Assembly (NCBI RefSeq): GCF_036226445.1 | Contig: NZ_CP108474.1 | Span: 682,001 to 746,000 of the forward strand | From: Streptomyces sp. NBC_01255 | GTDB lineage: Bacteria; Actinomycetota; Actinomycetes; Streptomycetales; Streptomycetaceae | Length of the DNA stretch: 64,000 nt | Direction: 5' to 3' | Shown here: positions 54,210 through 63,579 of the stretch, one piece after another | Numbering within the stretch: position 1 is the stretch's first letter | Layout of the letters: each line of letters starts with the position of its first letter | Position numbers and translations under genes: made by a program | Notes under the pieces: model-generated | Told to the model about the DNA's origin: nothing | What the model saw: only the letters and a program-made list of their open reading frames with translations | The model's database searches: none

Positions 54210-57026
54210 TCAGTCGTACGGGATGACGACCACGGACCGGTCCGTGCCGGTCTGGACGCGCGCGTCGCCGTTCCCGATCGCGCTCCACACCTCAAGGCGG
54301 ACTGTCCCGCCGGTCAGGTTGCCGAGTGTTCCGGTGGCGGACTTGAGGCCGCGGGACTGGGCGTACTCCTCCCAGCCCGTGACCGGGTCGGTCGCGAAGT
54401 AGTGGTACGTCTCCGTCCGTTCGAAGGTGCCGTCACCGGTGAGGTCGTAGCTGACGCGGGCCTGCTGGCCCAGACCGACGGCCGTGCCGGCGTCGAGCTG
54501 GAGGCGGAAGGCGGTGGAACCGCCCGCCCTGAGCGTGCCGTTGACTCCCTTGACCTCGTAGACGACCGGACGGTTCGGGGTGCCGTCGTGGTTGCCGCCC
54601 TGGGCCGAGAGGACGGTGTCGCTGCCCGCCGTGGCGCCGGTGGCCGTGGTGAGCGTGCCGCCGGTGCGGAGCTGGAAGGTGTTCCCGGTGCCGGGCTCCG
54701 GCTCGGGATCGGGGTCCGTGCCGCCGCCCGTGCCGTTGCCCGTCGCGGTGGAACGCGCGGGCACGGACAGGGACTTGCCGTCGGAGAAGGTGACCGTGCG
54801 GGCGGTGGAGCCGTGGTTGTGGGCCACGTACGTCCGCGTCGTGCCCTTGGTGAAGACGGCCGAGGTGGGGAGCGACCCGGTGACGGAGGCGTCGGGGGCG
54901 CCGAGGGTGTCGAGGGTCGTGAGCCAGTGGTAGGTGTGGGCCTTGGACTCCCCCGCCTCCGGGGTGTATCCGGCGTGGCCCGCGTCCCACTTGGCCTTCG
55001 CGGCGGCCGGGTCGGCGAAGGACTGGAACTCCCAGAGGATGTCGCGCCATTCGACGGCGGGTCCGCCGTTCTCGCGCTCCAGCTCGGCGATGTTGCGCCG
55101 GACGGCGTCCTTGTGTCCGCCGAGGTGGAGTGAACCGCCGGTCACAGGCAGGACGTTGATGCCGTGGATCTCCTCGGGGTTGGCGGTCCACCAGGTCGAG
55201 TAGGCGGCGCCGCTGCCCCACACCATGCCGGCCGTGTCGTGCTGGAAGCCCGCGGGGAAGACCTGCTGGTCGGCGTCGAACCAGTACTGGGCGATGGCCT
55301 CGCCCTCCGTGGTGAGGAGGTACGTGCCGAGGTCGCGCAGCGCGGTGTCGCCGGTGGCCGAGCCCCACAGGACGAGCGCCGCGCTGAGGTTGGTCGACTC
55401 GGAGGACGACTCCTGGTTGTTTCCGGCGGCGAAGCCCTGGTGGCCGCTGGCCCAGCTGTGCCCGGCGTAGACGTCGAAGCCGCGCAGGAAGGGGTAGGCG
55501 CCGTCGGTGCGGCTGGGGTTGGCGGTGTCGCGGACCAGGGTCTTCACCATGGAGCCCCAGGCGGAGTCGGCGGCCCAGGCCGGGTCGTACTGGGCGACGA
55601 TCGCGGCCGCGTAGACGTAGTAGCCGTAGTGGAAGTGGTGGTCGTTGAGTTCGGTGTCGCTGCCGTAGGAGGCCGGGTAGCCCGTGAGGGTCTTCCATGC
55701 CTGGTCGTAGGAGAACTCGCTCGCTCCGCCGGCCGTGAACCAGTCCTGGAGGCGCCCCTTCATGAGCCCGAGGAGCTTGTCGCGGATCGCGCCCTCGCCG
55801 ATCTGGTCGGCGAGCGGCACCAGCTGGGCGAGCTTGCCGAGGGCCTTGCCCGTCCAGTACGTGTCGACGGCGCCGGAGAACGGGTCGGAGGAGTTCGCGA
55901 CCTCGTTCAGATAGCCGCGCAGCCGGGCCGTGTCCACGCCCGCGCCGCCCGGGAGGCCCGGCAGGGTGGCGGCCGCCTTCTGGGTGGTGGTGAAGGAGGC
56001 CGACTCCCGGACCTTCATCGTGCCGCGGGGCGAGACGTACGTGTACGGGGTGAGCGGGTCGGTGGTGTGCAGCCACTGGTGCCGGTAGAGCGCCTGGAGG
56101 GAGCCGCGCTCGGCGCCCTCCTTCGCCTCGGTGGTGAGGCTGTAGGTGGCCCGGACCGTGCCCGCGTCGTAGCTCCAGTTCACCGTGGATCCGGTGACGA
56201 AGCTGTACGCGTACTTGCGGTAGGTCGCGAGCGCGTCCGTGGAGGGCAGCACGGCGACGGAGAAGTAGTCCTTGCCGCCGAGGCCGGCGGTGATGGTGGA
56301 CCCGGACACGTTCCAGTCGGTGCCGGTGGGCGAGAAGAGGGCGTAGTGGTGGCCCGCGACGGTGATCCCGAGGACGTTGCCCTGGTCGGCGAAGACGGTG
56401 GGGGCGGTGGCGGTGGTGATCCGGGCGTCGCCGCCCGTGCCCTTGGCGTACACGAAGGGCATGCCGTGGCCGATGGTGGTGCGCAGGGTGCGCGCGCCGT
56501 CGGACCAGTAGGGGGTGACCGTCCAGTCGGACCAGGCGTCGGCCTTGGTGTCGGGCGAGTTGAGCCCGGTGAGGCCGAGGGTCAGGTCGCGCTTGTGGGC
56601 GTACTCGTACTGGCGGCCGTCGCCGACGACGGCTGCGCTGGTCGGGTAGCCGATGTCCAGGCCGCCGGCGGTGGCCTGGTAGGTGAGCGGATGGCCGTAC
56701 ATGGGGGTGGAGTACGGGTTGTCCCCGTAGCGCTGGAAGGCGAGGGAGGACCACCAGTCGTTGGTGGGCACCGGCTTGCCCTGGGCGGCGGCGGTGACCT
56801 TGGGGGTGACCGGTGCGCCGGTGTTCGTGGTGGGGCCGGAGGTACCGGCGGGGCGGGTGTCGGAGTGGCTTCCGGCGCCCACGGGGACGGTGGCGGCGGC
56901 CGCGGGAGCGGCGGCGGGGCCCAGTCCCAGGGCGGCGAGGGCGGAGACCAGGGCCAGTACGGCGACCGGCCGGGTGCGGGGGGACGGACGGCTGCGGGGA
57001 GTGAGCCTGGTGCGGGGGGCTGGCAT
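54210..57026 (-). CDS. Secreted GH81 endo-beta-1,3-glucanase with CBM56-like tail
   Basis: A 938-residue secreted enzyme. A signal peptide (to about residue 45) is followed by a GH81 catalytic region to about 720. The N-terminal beta-sandwich holds PTNDWWSSLAFQRYGDNP. The active site has LNDHHFHYGYYVYAA with the catalytic Asp/His cluster, and NNQESSSESTN with Glu539 and Glu543. A Asp/Pro/Glu-rich linker leads to a C-terminal module of about 130 residues resembling CBM56 beta-1,3-glucan-binding domains. It should cut laminarin, callose or fungal wall glucan outside the cell. The ATG at 57026 was chosen, with GAGG 8 nt upstream. A promoter and LacI operator precede it. Confidence 0.93.
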   Translation of the reverse strand: MPAPRTRLTPRSRPSPRTRPVAVLALVSALAALGLGPAAAPAAAATVPVGAGSHSDTRPAGTSGPTTNTGAPVTPKVTAAAQGKPVPTNDWWSSLAFQRYGDNPYSTPMYGHPLTYQATAGGLDIGYPTSAAVVGDGRQYEYAHKRDLTLGLTGLNSPDTKADAWSDWTVTPYWSDGARTLRTTIGHGMPFVYAKGTGGDARITTATAPTVFADQGNVLGITVAGHHYALFSPTGTDWNVSGSTITAGLGGKDYFSVAVLPSTDALATYRKYAYSFVTGSTVNWSYDAGTVRATYSLTTEAKEGAERGSLQALYRHQWLHTTDPLTPYTYVSPRGTMKVRESASFTTTQKAAATLPGLPGGAGVDTARLRGYLNEVANSSDPFSGAVDTYWTGKALGKLAQLVPLADQIGEGAIRDKLLGLMKGRLQDWFTAGGASEFSYDQAWKTLTGYPASYGSDTELNDHHFHYGYYVYAAAIVAQYDPAWAADSAWGSMVKTLVRDTANPSRTDGAYPFLRGFDVYAGHSWASGHQGFAAGNNQESSSESTNLSAALVLWGSATGDTALRDLGTYLLTTEGEAIAQYWFDADQQVFPAGFQHDTAGMVWGSGAAYSTWWTANPEEIHGINVLPVTGGSLHLGGHKDAVRRNIAELERENGGPAVEWRDILWEFQSFADPAAAKAKWDAGHAGYTPEAGESKAHTYHWLTTLDTLGAPDASVTGSLPTSAVFTKGTTRTYVAHNHGSTARTVTFSDGKSLSVPARSTATGNGTGGGTDPDPEPEPGTGNTFQLRTGGTLTTATGATAGSDTVLSAQGGNHDGTPNRPVVYEVKGVNGTLRAGGSTAFRLQLDAGTAVGLGQQARVSYDLTGDGTFERTETYHYFATDPVTGWEEYAQSRGLKSATGTLGNLTGGTVRLEVWSAIGNGDARVQTGTDRSVVVIPYD

Positions 57027-57072
57027 GAACGGCACCTCATGTCGTCACGACGGATCGAGCACGGAACGGCCT

Positions 57073-57088
57073 TCGAGAGCGCTCTCAA
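57073..57088. promoter_or_regulatory. LacI operator of the GH81 gene
   Basis: TCGAGAGCGCTCTCAA, one base from the perfect palindrome at 57235. It lies about 47-62 nt upstream of the GH81 ATG and about 20 nt downstream of the -10 box, so a bound repressor would block elongation. Confidence 0.8.
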
Positions 57089-57107
57089 GCGCACTGAATG
57101 GCCGAAA

Positions 57108-57136
57108 ACGTAAAACTCTCGAAACCTGGGTGTCAA
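57108..57136 (-). promoter_or_regulatory. Sigma-70-type promoter of the GH81 gene
   Basis: On the minus strand: TTGACA (57136-57131), a 17-nt spacer and TTACGT (57113-57108). The -35 box is a perfect consensus. Confidence 0.65.
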
Positions 57137-57234
57137 GAGAGGGGACACGGACGGCAGTTGGGCCCGAGTCCAAGCCGTTACGCCTTCAAGTCTTGACGGG
57201 ACACCCGGACCGCAGGCACGCTCCAACCGCATTC

Positions 57235-57250
57235 TTGAGAGCGCTCTCAA
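57235..57250. promoter_or_regulatory. LacI operator of the glucan transporter operon
   Basis: TTGAGAGCGCTCTCAA, a perfect 16-bp palindrome, 40 nt before the binding-protein ATG. A TTGACG at 57193-57198 upstream could be a -35 box, but no clear -10 follows. Confidence 0.85.
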
Positions 57251-57289
57251 CCAGTTCTCTCGCTCGCCCCGGAGCCAAGGGAGGCCCCC

Positions 57290-58600
57290 ATGCCCATCGA
57301 CCGAGCCGCCAGATCCACCACCGTCGCCGTCCGCCTCGGCGCGGTCGTCCTCAGCGGGGCGCTGCTCGCCGCCTGCGGAGGTTCGTCGGACGGGGCGGCC
57401 ACGGACGGCGCGGGCGGAAAGGTCACGATCACCGTCGACCTCTTCGGCTCCTTCGGCTACAAGGAAGCCGGGCTCTACGCCGAGTACGAGAAGCTCCACC
57501 CCGGCGTCACCATCAAGCAGACGGACACGGAGGACGAGGCCGACTACTGGAAGTCCCTCCAGACCCGGCTCGCCGGCGGCGGCGGTCTCGCGGACGTCCA
57601 GGGCATCGAGGTGGGCCGGATCGCCTCCGTCACGCAGCAGCAGGCCGACAAGTTCGAGGACCTGAAGAAGTACGGGGCGGACGGCCTCAAGGGGCAGTTC
57701 GCCGAGGCGAAGTGGGCGGCGGCCACCGGGAAGAACGGCGAGGTCCTCGGACTCGGCACGGACGTCGGACCCGAGGCGATGTGCTACCGCAAGGACCTCT
57801 TCGCGAAGGCCGGGCTGCCGACGGACCGTGAGGAACTCGCGAAGCGGTGGTCCACCTGGGACGGCTATCTGGCGCTCGGGAAGCAGTACAAGGCGAAGGC
57901 CCCCGGCAAGAGCGCCTGGCTCGACAGCATCGGCAGCCTCTACTCGATCATGATCGGGCAGGAGGAGGAGCGCTACTACGACGCCTCAGGGAAGCTGATC
58001 TGGGAGGACAACCCGGCCCTGCGCGCCGCCTGGGACCACTCCGTCCAGGCCGCCGAGGGCGGGCTGAGCGCCGAGCTCGACCAGTGGTCCCCGCAGTGGA
58101 ACCAGGCCTTCGCCGCCGGTTCCTTCGCCACGATCCCCTGCCCCGCCTGGATGCTCGGCTACATCAAGGGCCAGGCCGGCGAGAGCGGCAAGGGGAAGTG
58201 GGACATCGCGGCGCTCCCCGGCGGCGCCGGCAACTGGGGCGGCTCCTACCTCGCCGTGCCGAAGGCCGCGCAGCACAAGAAGGAGGCGTACGAGCTGATC
58301 AAGTGGCTCACCGCGCCCGAGCAGCAGACCAGGCTCTTCGAGAAGCAGGGCAACTTCCCCTCCTCCACCGGCGCGATCGAGAAGGTCGCCGCCGCCACGG
58401 ACCCGTACTTCTCCAACGCGCCGATCGGCAAGATCTTCGGTGACGCGGCGAAGGCGGCCCCCGTCCAGGTCCTCGGCGTGCACGACCAGAACATCGCCCA
58501 GCAGATCACCAACGCGCTGAGCGAGGTCGAGCGCAAGGGCACGGCTCCCGGGAAGGCGTGGGAGAACGCGCGGAAGGGTGTCGCGAACACCCTCGGCTGA
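57290..58600 (+). CDS. Gluco-oligosaccharide ABC binding lipoprotein
   Basis: A 436-residue family 1 solute-binding protein. The signal peptide ends in a lipobox (LLAAC, Cys near 29), so it is a lipoprotein. The mature part begins VTITVDLFGSFGYKEAGLYAEYEKLHPG. The region GLGTDVGPEAMCYRKDLFAKAGLPTD is typical of CUT1 binders such as CebE. It is the first gene of a binding protein-permease-permease-GH1 operon under the LacI operator at 57235. The GH81 enzyme opposite suggests laminari-oligosaccharides as ligand rather than cellobiose; this is inference. Confidence 0.93.
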   Translation: MPIDRAARSTTVAVRLGAVVLSGALLAACGGSSDGAATDGAGGKVTITVDLFGSFGYKEAGLYAEYEKLHPGVTIKQTDTEDEADYWKSLQTRLAGGGGLADVQGIEVGRIASVTQQQADKFEDLKKYGADGLKGQFAEAKWAAATGKNGEVLGLGTDVGPEAMCYRKDLFAKAGLPTDREELAKRWSTWDGYLALGKQYKAKAPGKSAWLDSIGSLYSIMIGQEEERYYDASGKLIWEDNPALRAAWDHSVQAAEGGLSAELDQWSPQWNQAFAAGSFATIPCPAWMLGYIKGQAGESGKGKWDIAALPGGAGNWGGSYLAVPKAAQHKKEAYELIKWLTAPEQQTRLFEKQGNFPSSTGAIEKVAAATDPYFSNAPIGKIFGDAAKAAPVQVLGVHDQNIAQQITNALSEVERKGTAPGKAWENARKGVANTLG

Positions 58601-58716
58601 TCCCGGTGCCGGACGGGCGGCCCGCTCCCCCGCGTACGCCCGTCCGGCACCGCGTTCCCCGTCCCGCTCCCCGCCCCGCCGTACACCCGTCTCGACTCCT
58701 CCCGAAGGGCCGCACC

Positions 58717-59694
58717 GTGACCCTCACCGCACCCGCGACACCGCCGCCGGCGCCGGCACCGCCGCATCCCCTACCCACGCCCCGGCGGGAACCGACCGTC
58801 CGGCGGGCCTGGCGGAAGGCCTCGCCGTACGCCTACATCGCCCCGTTCTTCACCCTGTTCGCCGCCTTCGGCGTCTTCCCGCTGATCTACACGGCCTACG
58901 TCTCGCTCTACCGGGTCGAGCTCCAGACGCCCGGCGACATGGAGTGGCGGGGGCTCGGCAACTACACCGCGCTGCTCGGCGACGAGTTCTTCTGGACCGC
59001 GCTGCGCAACACCTTCACCATCGGCGTGCTCTCCACCGTGCCGCAGCTGGTCATGGCCCTCGGGCTCGCGCACCTCCTCAACTACCGCATGCGCGGCCGT
59101 ACTTTCCTGCGGACCGCGATCCTCCTGCCGTACGCGACCTCGGTCGCCGCCGCCACCCTCGTCTTCGCCCAGCTCTTCGGGCGCGACTTCGGCCTGATCA
59201 ACTACGTCCTCGGCGTCGTCGGCATCGCTCCCGTCGACTGGCAGACCGGGACGGTCGCCTCGCAGATCGCCGTCTCGACCGTCGTCGTCTGGCGCTGGAC
59301 CGGCTACAACGCGCTGATCTACCTGGCCGGCATGCAGTCGATCCCCGACGAGCTGTACGAGGCGGCCGCGATGGACGGCGCCTCGCGCTGGCGCCAGTTC
59401 CTCCACGTCACGCTGCCCGGGCTGCGGCCCACCATCGTCTTCACCGTCGTCGTCTCCACCATCGGGGCGACCCAGCTGTTCGGGGAGCCCCTGCTGCTCG
59501 AAGGGTCGATCTCGGGCGGCATCTCGCACCAGTACCAGACGCTCGGTCTCTACATGTACGAGCAGGGCTGGGGCTTCTTCCACCTGGGCAGGGCCGCCGC
59601 CATCGCCTGGGTGATGTTCCTGCTCATCGTGGTGCTCGTCGGGGTCAACGCCCTGATAGCGCGCCGCCGTTCCCGCAAGGAGGCCGGCCGATGA
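58717..59694 (+). CDS. CUT1 sugar ABC permease, CebF/MalF-like
   Basis: A 325-residue permease with a Pro-rich cytoplasmic N-terminus, six helices (first: YAYIAPFFTLFAAFGVFPLIY) and the EAA loop YEAAAMDGASRWRQFLHVTLPGLRPTIV. The GTG start was chosen because GAAGGG precedes it; longer in-frame starts overlap the binding-protein gene. It lies 116 nt after the binding protein and overlaps the next permease by 4 nt. Confidence 0.92.
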   Translation: MTLTAPATPPPAPAPPHPLPTPRREPTVRRAWRKASPYAYIAPFFTLFAAFGVFPLIYTAYVSLYRVELQTPGDMEWRGLGNYTALLGDEFFWTALRNTFTIGVLSTVPQLVMALGLAHLLNYRMRGRTFLRTAILLPYATSVAAATLVFAQLFGRDFGLINYVLGVVGIAPVDWQTGTVASQIAVSTVVVWRWTGYNALIYLAGMQSIPDELYEAAAMDGASRWRQFLHVTLPGLRPTIVFTVVVSTIGATQLFGEPLLLEGSISGGISHQYQTLGLYMYEQGWGFFHLGRAAAIAWVMFLLIVVLVGVNALIARRRSRKEAGR

Positions 59695-60614
59695 CCGCGC
59701 CGAGCACCACCGAGGTCCCGCCCCTTCCGGCGCGGCGCGACGCACCGGCCGCCCCGGTGCCCCGGCCCCGGCGCAGCCGCCCCTCGCGGGCGGGCCGCAC
59801 CCTGCACGCGGGGCCCGTCGCCTACGCGATCCTGATCGTCGCCGTCCTGGTCTCGGCCTTCCCGTTCTACTGGACGCTCGTCGCGGCGAGCCGTTCCAAC
59901 GCCGACCTGGCGCAGGTCCCGCCGTCCCTGGTGCCCGGCCCGCACCTGATCCGCAACTTCGAGGCCGTGCTCGAAGAGGCGGACATCGGCAAGGCGTTGC
60001 TGAACTCCCTCATCGTCTCCGGTTCGATCACCCTCGGCACCGTGCTGTGCTGCACGCTCGCCGGCTTCGCCTTCGCCAAGCTCCGGTTCCGCGGCCGGGG
60101 TGCGCTGCTCGCGCTCACCGTGGGCACCATGATGATCCCGCCCCAGCTCGGCGTGATCCCGCTGTTCATGATGATCGCCGAGCTCGGGTGGGTGAACCAG
60201 CTCCAGTCGGTGATCCTGCCGGGCCTCGTCTCCGCGTTCGGCGTGTTCTTCATGCGGCAGTACCTGGTCCAGACGCTGCCGGACGAGCTGATCGAGGCGG
60301 CCCGGGTCGACGGCGCGTCCACCGCCCGGATCTTCTGGTCGATCGTGGTGCCGATCGCCCGGCCCGGCATGGCGGTGCTCGGGCTGCTGACCTTCATGGC
60401 CGCCTGGAACGACTTCTTCTGGCCGATCGTCGCCCTCACCTCCTCCGAGCCGACCGTCCAGGTCGCGCTGCGCCAGCTCGGCGGCGGCTACGTCCACGAC
60501 CAGTCCGTGATCATGGCGGGCACGTTGCTCGGCACCCTGCCGGTGCTGCTGGTCTTCGGCCTGCTCGGCCGGCAGATCGTCGGCGGCATCATGCAGGGCG
60601 CGGTCAAGGGCTGA
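59691..60614 (+). CDS. CUT1 sugar ABC permease, CebG/MalG-like
   Basis: A 307-residue permease with a basic N-terminal tail, six helices and the EAA loop IEAARVDGASTARIFWSIVVPIARPGM. It pairs with the preceding protein. As in the 43881 cassette, no ATPase gene is present, so both systems probably share MsiK. It overlaps the upstream stop by 4 nt. Confidence 0.93.
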   Translation: MTAPSTTEVPPLPARRDAPAAPVPRPRRSRPSRAGRTLHAGPVAYAILIVAVLVSAFPFYWTLVAASRSNADLAQVPPSLVPGPHLIRNFEAVLEEADIGKALLNSLIVSGSITLGTVLCCTLAGFAFAKLRFRGRGALLALTVGTMMIPPQLGVIPLFMMIAELGWVNQLQSVILPGLVSAFGVFFMRQYLVQTLPDELIEAARVDGASTARIFWSIVVPIARPGMAVLGLLTFMAAWNDFFWPIVALTSSEPTVQVALRQLGGGYVHDQSVIMAGTLLGTLPVLLVFGLLGRQIVGGIMQGAVKG

Positions 60615-60674
60615 TCCCCGTCCCGAATCGACTTCTTCTCCAACAGACCTCTCACCACCGGGAGTTCCCACCTC

Positions 60675-62075
60675 ATGACCGCGCTCGACGCTCGCCCCGA
60701 CAGCCCGACCGCTCTCCGGTTCCCGCCGGGTTTCCGCTGGGGCACCGCCACGGCGGCGTACCAGATCGAGGGTGCCGCAGCCGAGGACGGCCGCACGCCG
60801 TCCGTCTGGGACACCTTCAGCCGCACCCCCGGCAGGGTGCGCAACGGCGACACCGGTGACATCGCCGCCGACCACTACCACCGGCTCGACGAGGACATCG
60901 CCCTGATGCGGCGGCTCGGCGTCACCGACTACCGCTTCTCCGTCGCCTGGCCGCGAGTGGTGCCCACCGGTCGCGGGCCGGTCAACACCAAGGGGCTCGA
61001 CTTCTACCGGCGGCTCGTCGACGGCCTCCTCGAGGCCGGGATCCGGCCCGTGGCGACGCTCTACCACTGGGACCTGCCCCAGGAGCTGGAGGACGGCGGC
61101 GGCTGGCCGGCGCGGGAGACCGCGTACCGCTTCGCCGAATACGCGGGCGTCATGGCGGAGGCGCTCGGCGACCGGGTGGCGACCTGGACCACGCTCAACG
61201 AGCCCTGGTGCGCCGCCTTCCTCGGTTACGGCAACGGCGTGCACGCCCCGGGGCACACCGACGCCCTCGCCTCGCTGCGCGCCGCTCACCACCTCAACCT
61301 GGCCCACGGTCTTGCGGCGCGGGTGCTGCGCGGGGCGCTGCCCGACTCGGCGGAGGTGTCGCTGACGCTCAACCTGCATGCGGTTCGGGCCCGTTCGGAG
61401 TCGCCCGAGGACAGGGACGCGGCCCGCCGGATCGATGCCGTCGGCAACCGGATCTTCCTCGACCCGGTCTTCCACGGCCGGCTCCCCGAGGACCTGGTCC
61501 GCGACACGGCCGGGATCACGGACTGGTCCTTCGTCGAGGACGGGGACCTGGCGACGGCGGCCGCGCCGATCGACTCGCTGGGCATCAACTACTACTCCCC
61601 CGCCGTCGTCGCGGCGGGCAGCTCCGAGTCCCCCTCGCCGTGGGCGGGCGCCGAGCGGCACGTACGGTTCGAGCCGGCCCCCGGGCCGCGCACGGCCATG
61701 GACTGGCCGGTGGACGCGGACGGGCTGTACGAGCTCCTCGTCCGGCTGCGGGACGAACTGCCGGGCGTCCCCCTGGTGGTGACGGAGAACGGCGCGGCGT
61801 ACGACGACTACGCCGACCCGTCGGGGAACGTGAAGGACCCCGAGCGGGTGGCCTATCTGCACGCGCACCTGGCGGCGGTGCACCGCGCCCTCGCGGACGG
61901 GGCGGACGTGCGCGGCTACTTCCTGTGGTCGCTCCTCGACAACTTCGAGTGGGCGTACGGCTACAGCAAGCGGTTCGGCATCGTGCACGTGGACTTCGCC
62001 ACGCAGCGCCGGACGCTCAAGGACAGCGCCCGCTGGTACGCGGACGTGATCACCCGGGGCGGTCTCGGCGGCTGA
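60675..62075 (+). CDS. GH1 beta-glucosidase, BglC-like
   Basis: A 466-residue GH1 enzyme without signal peptide. The acid/base Glu176 is in TLNEPW and the nucleophile Glu371 in VTENGAA; the N-terminal signature [15 protein letters not shown] is complete. It hydrolyses beta-linked gluco-oligosaccharides to glucose in the cytoplasm. Gene order cebEFG-bglC is the known Streptomyces cellobiose pattern; here the GH81 partner points to beta-1,3-linked substrates. It starts 60 nt after the permease and is followed by a long hairpin. Confidence 0.93.
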   Translation: MTALDARPDSPTALRFPPGFRWGTATAAYQIEGAAAEDGRTPSVWDTFSRTPGRVRNGDTGDIAADHYHRLDEDIALMRRLGVTDYRFSVAWPRVVPTGRGPVNTKGLDFYRRLVDGLLEAGIRPVATLYHWDLPQELEDGGGWPARETAYRFAEYAGVMAEALGDRVATWTTLNEPWCAAFLGYGNGVHAPGHTDALASLRAAHHLNLAHGLAARVLRGALPDSAEVSLTLNLHAVRARSESPEDRDAARRIDAVGNRIFLDPVFHGRLPEDLVRDTAGITDWSFVEDGDLATAAAPIDSLGINYYSPAVVAAGSSESPSPWAGAERHVRFEPAPGPRTAMDWPVDADGLYELLVRLRDELPGVPLVVTENGAAYDDYADPSGNVKDPERVAYLHAHLAAVHRALADGADVRGYFLWSLLDNFEWAYGYSKRFGIVHVDFATQRRTLKDSARWYADVITRGGLGG

Positions 62076-62078
62076 GCA

Positions 62079-62113
62079 CCCCGAGGGGGGTGCCGTGGCA
62101 CCCCCCCTCGGGG
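62079..62113. terminator. Hairpin after the GH1 gene
   Basis: CCCCGAGGGGGGTGCC pairs with a GGCACCCCCCCTCGGGG arm across a 2-nt loop with one bulged base. It lies between the convergent GH1 and protease genes. Confidence 0.75.
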
Positions 62114-62153
62114 CCGCGGCACCCCCGGTCACCGCCCTGTGTGGGTCAGTGGG

Positions 62154-63509
62154 TCACTGGCGCTGCCACAGAGCCGGGACGTTCGGCGGCTCCCAGCCGG
62201 TCTGGGCCTGGTGGCCCTGGAGACAGCGGTAGGTCGCGCCGCCGTACGTGACCGTGGCGCCGGCCGCGTAGACCTTGCCCGCCGCCCAGGTGCCGCCCGG
62301 CTGCGGTTCACCGGGCCCGGGGCCCGGGTCGGTTCCGGTGGTCTTCAGGGTCAGGCCGTAGTTCTGCAGCAGCGGGTTCAGCGGCTGGAAGAAGGTCGTG
62401 CCGCCGCTGGAGCAGTTGCCCGAGCCGCCCGAGGTGACGCCCTGGGCCTGGCTGCCGGAGATGTACGAGCCTCCGGAGTCGCCGGGCTCGGCGCAGACCG
62501 TCGTGCGGGTCACGCCGGAGATGGTGCCCTCCGGGTAGGTGACGCTGGTGTTGTGCTGCTGGATCGTGCCGCAGTGCCAGCCGGTGGTCGAGCCGGAGCG
62601 GCAGACGGACGCGCCGACGGGCTGGAGGACCGACCCGGTCACCTGGACGTTCGCGCCGCCGGAGCCCTTGACGTACGGGGTGGCGGTCCAGTTGGTGTTG
62701 GCGGCCACCCAGGCCATGTCGTTGCCGGGGAAGACCGAGCCCTGGAAGCTGCCCTGGGCGACCTGGTTGAAGCCGCTGGTCGTGGTGCCCGCGCGGCCGC
62801 AGTGTCCGGCCGTGGCGAACCCCTGGGTCGTGCCGCGGGTCACCGCGAAGCCGACGGAGCAGCGGCCGCCGCCCCCCATGTAGTACGCGTCGCCGCCCCG
62901 GATGTCGTACAGCGGTCGGGGTGCCCGGTCTGTCCTCACGACCCGTACGAGGTCACGCGGGACTCCGGTGGCCTCGACGAGCCGCCCCCCGGCGCCGGCC
63001 CGGGTCTCCTCGACGACGAGGACGTTGGCGCGCACGTCGACGTAGCGCACGGGCGCCTCGGCGGTGGCGGCCCGGTCCAGGGCCTGCTTGGCCCGCTCCA
63101 GGGCGGTCAGGCCGTGCGGGACGAGCCGGGCGTTCGCGCCGGTGGCACGTATCGCGGCGGCGTCGGCGGCGCGGGTGGTGGCCACGGTCAGGGTGCCGGA
63201 CTCCGCCCCGTCCACCCAGGCCCCGGCGAAGGCGCTGCCGAGGCTCTGGCGGAGCAGGGCGGCGGTGGCGCCGGCCTCGGCCTCGTTGGCGAGCCTGGTC
63301 AGGGCCTGGGGGCGGGTGAGTCCCAGGTCGCGCTGCATGGCGGAGAGGAGTGCGGGCTGGGCGGCGTCGGCGGCGAGGGTCCGGGCGGCGGTCTTCGCGG
63401 CCGGGCTCCCGTCCGGGGCCGCGGTGGCGGTCCCGGCCTGGAGGCCGGCCAGCGCCATCCCGGCGGCGACCAGCGCGGTACACGCCGTGCGGGCGTGTCG
63501 TCGGAGCAT
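62154..63509 (-). CDS. Streptogrisin C-like secreted serine protease with chitin-binding tail
   Basis: A 451-residue S1 family preproprotease. The signal peptide covers about residues 1-31, and an alpha-lytic-protease-type prodomain about 32-200. The mature chymotrypsin fold has His236 (TAGHCGR), Asp264 (GNDMAWV) and Ser345 (GDSGGSY). A Gly/Pro linker leads to a C-terminal CBM5/12 chitin-binding module (about 405-450, AAGKVYAAGATVTYGGATYRC). The whole layout equals streptogrisin C of S. griseus. It is secreted, self-matures by prodomain cleavage and may target proteins in chitin-rich walls. Confidence 0.93.
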   Translation of the reverse strand: MLRRHARTACTALVAAGMALAGLQAGTATAAPDGSPAAKTAARTLAADAAQPALLSAMQRDLGLTRPQALTRLANEAEAGATAALLRQSLGSAFAGAWVDGAESGTLTVATTRAADAAAIRATGANARLVPHGLTALERAKQALDRAATAEAPVRYVDVRANVLVVEETRAGAGGRLVEATGVPRDLVRVVRTDRAPRPLYDIRGGDAYYMGGGGRCSVGFAVTRGTTQGFATAGHCGRAGTTTSGFNQVAQGSFQGSVFPGNDMAWVAANTNWTATPYVKGSGGANVQVTGSVLQPVGASVCRSGSTTGWHCGTIQQHNTSVTYPEGTISGVTRTTVCAEPGDSGGSYISGSQAQGVTSGGSGNCSSGGTTFFQPLNPLLQNYGLTLKTTGTDPGPGPGEPQPGGTWAAGKVYAAGATVTYGGATYRCLQGHQAQTGWEPPNVPALWQRQ

Positions 63510-63579
63510 GGGGTGTCTCCTCGGTTCGGTGGGGGATCTGCCGAAACCGTAGGGATCCCGAAGGGGGCGGCGGGAGTTG

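Noticed and set aside
54433..56754. A 773-codon open frame inside GH81
   Set aside because: Same strand, shifted frame, no family features; the GH81 frame has all catalytic motifs.
59550..62132. An 860-codon open frame antisense to the permease and GH1 genes
   Set aside because: Composition is Gly/Arg/Asp-rich with no motif, while the plus strand has complete permease and GH1 signatures.
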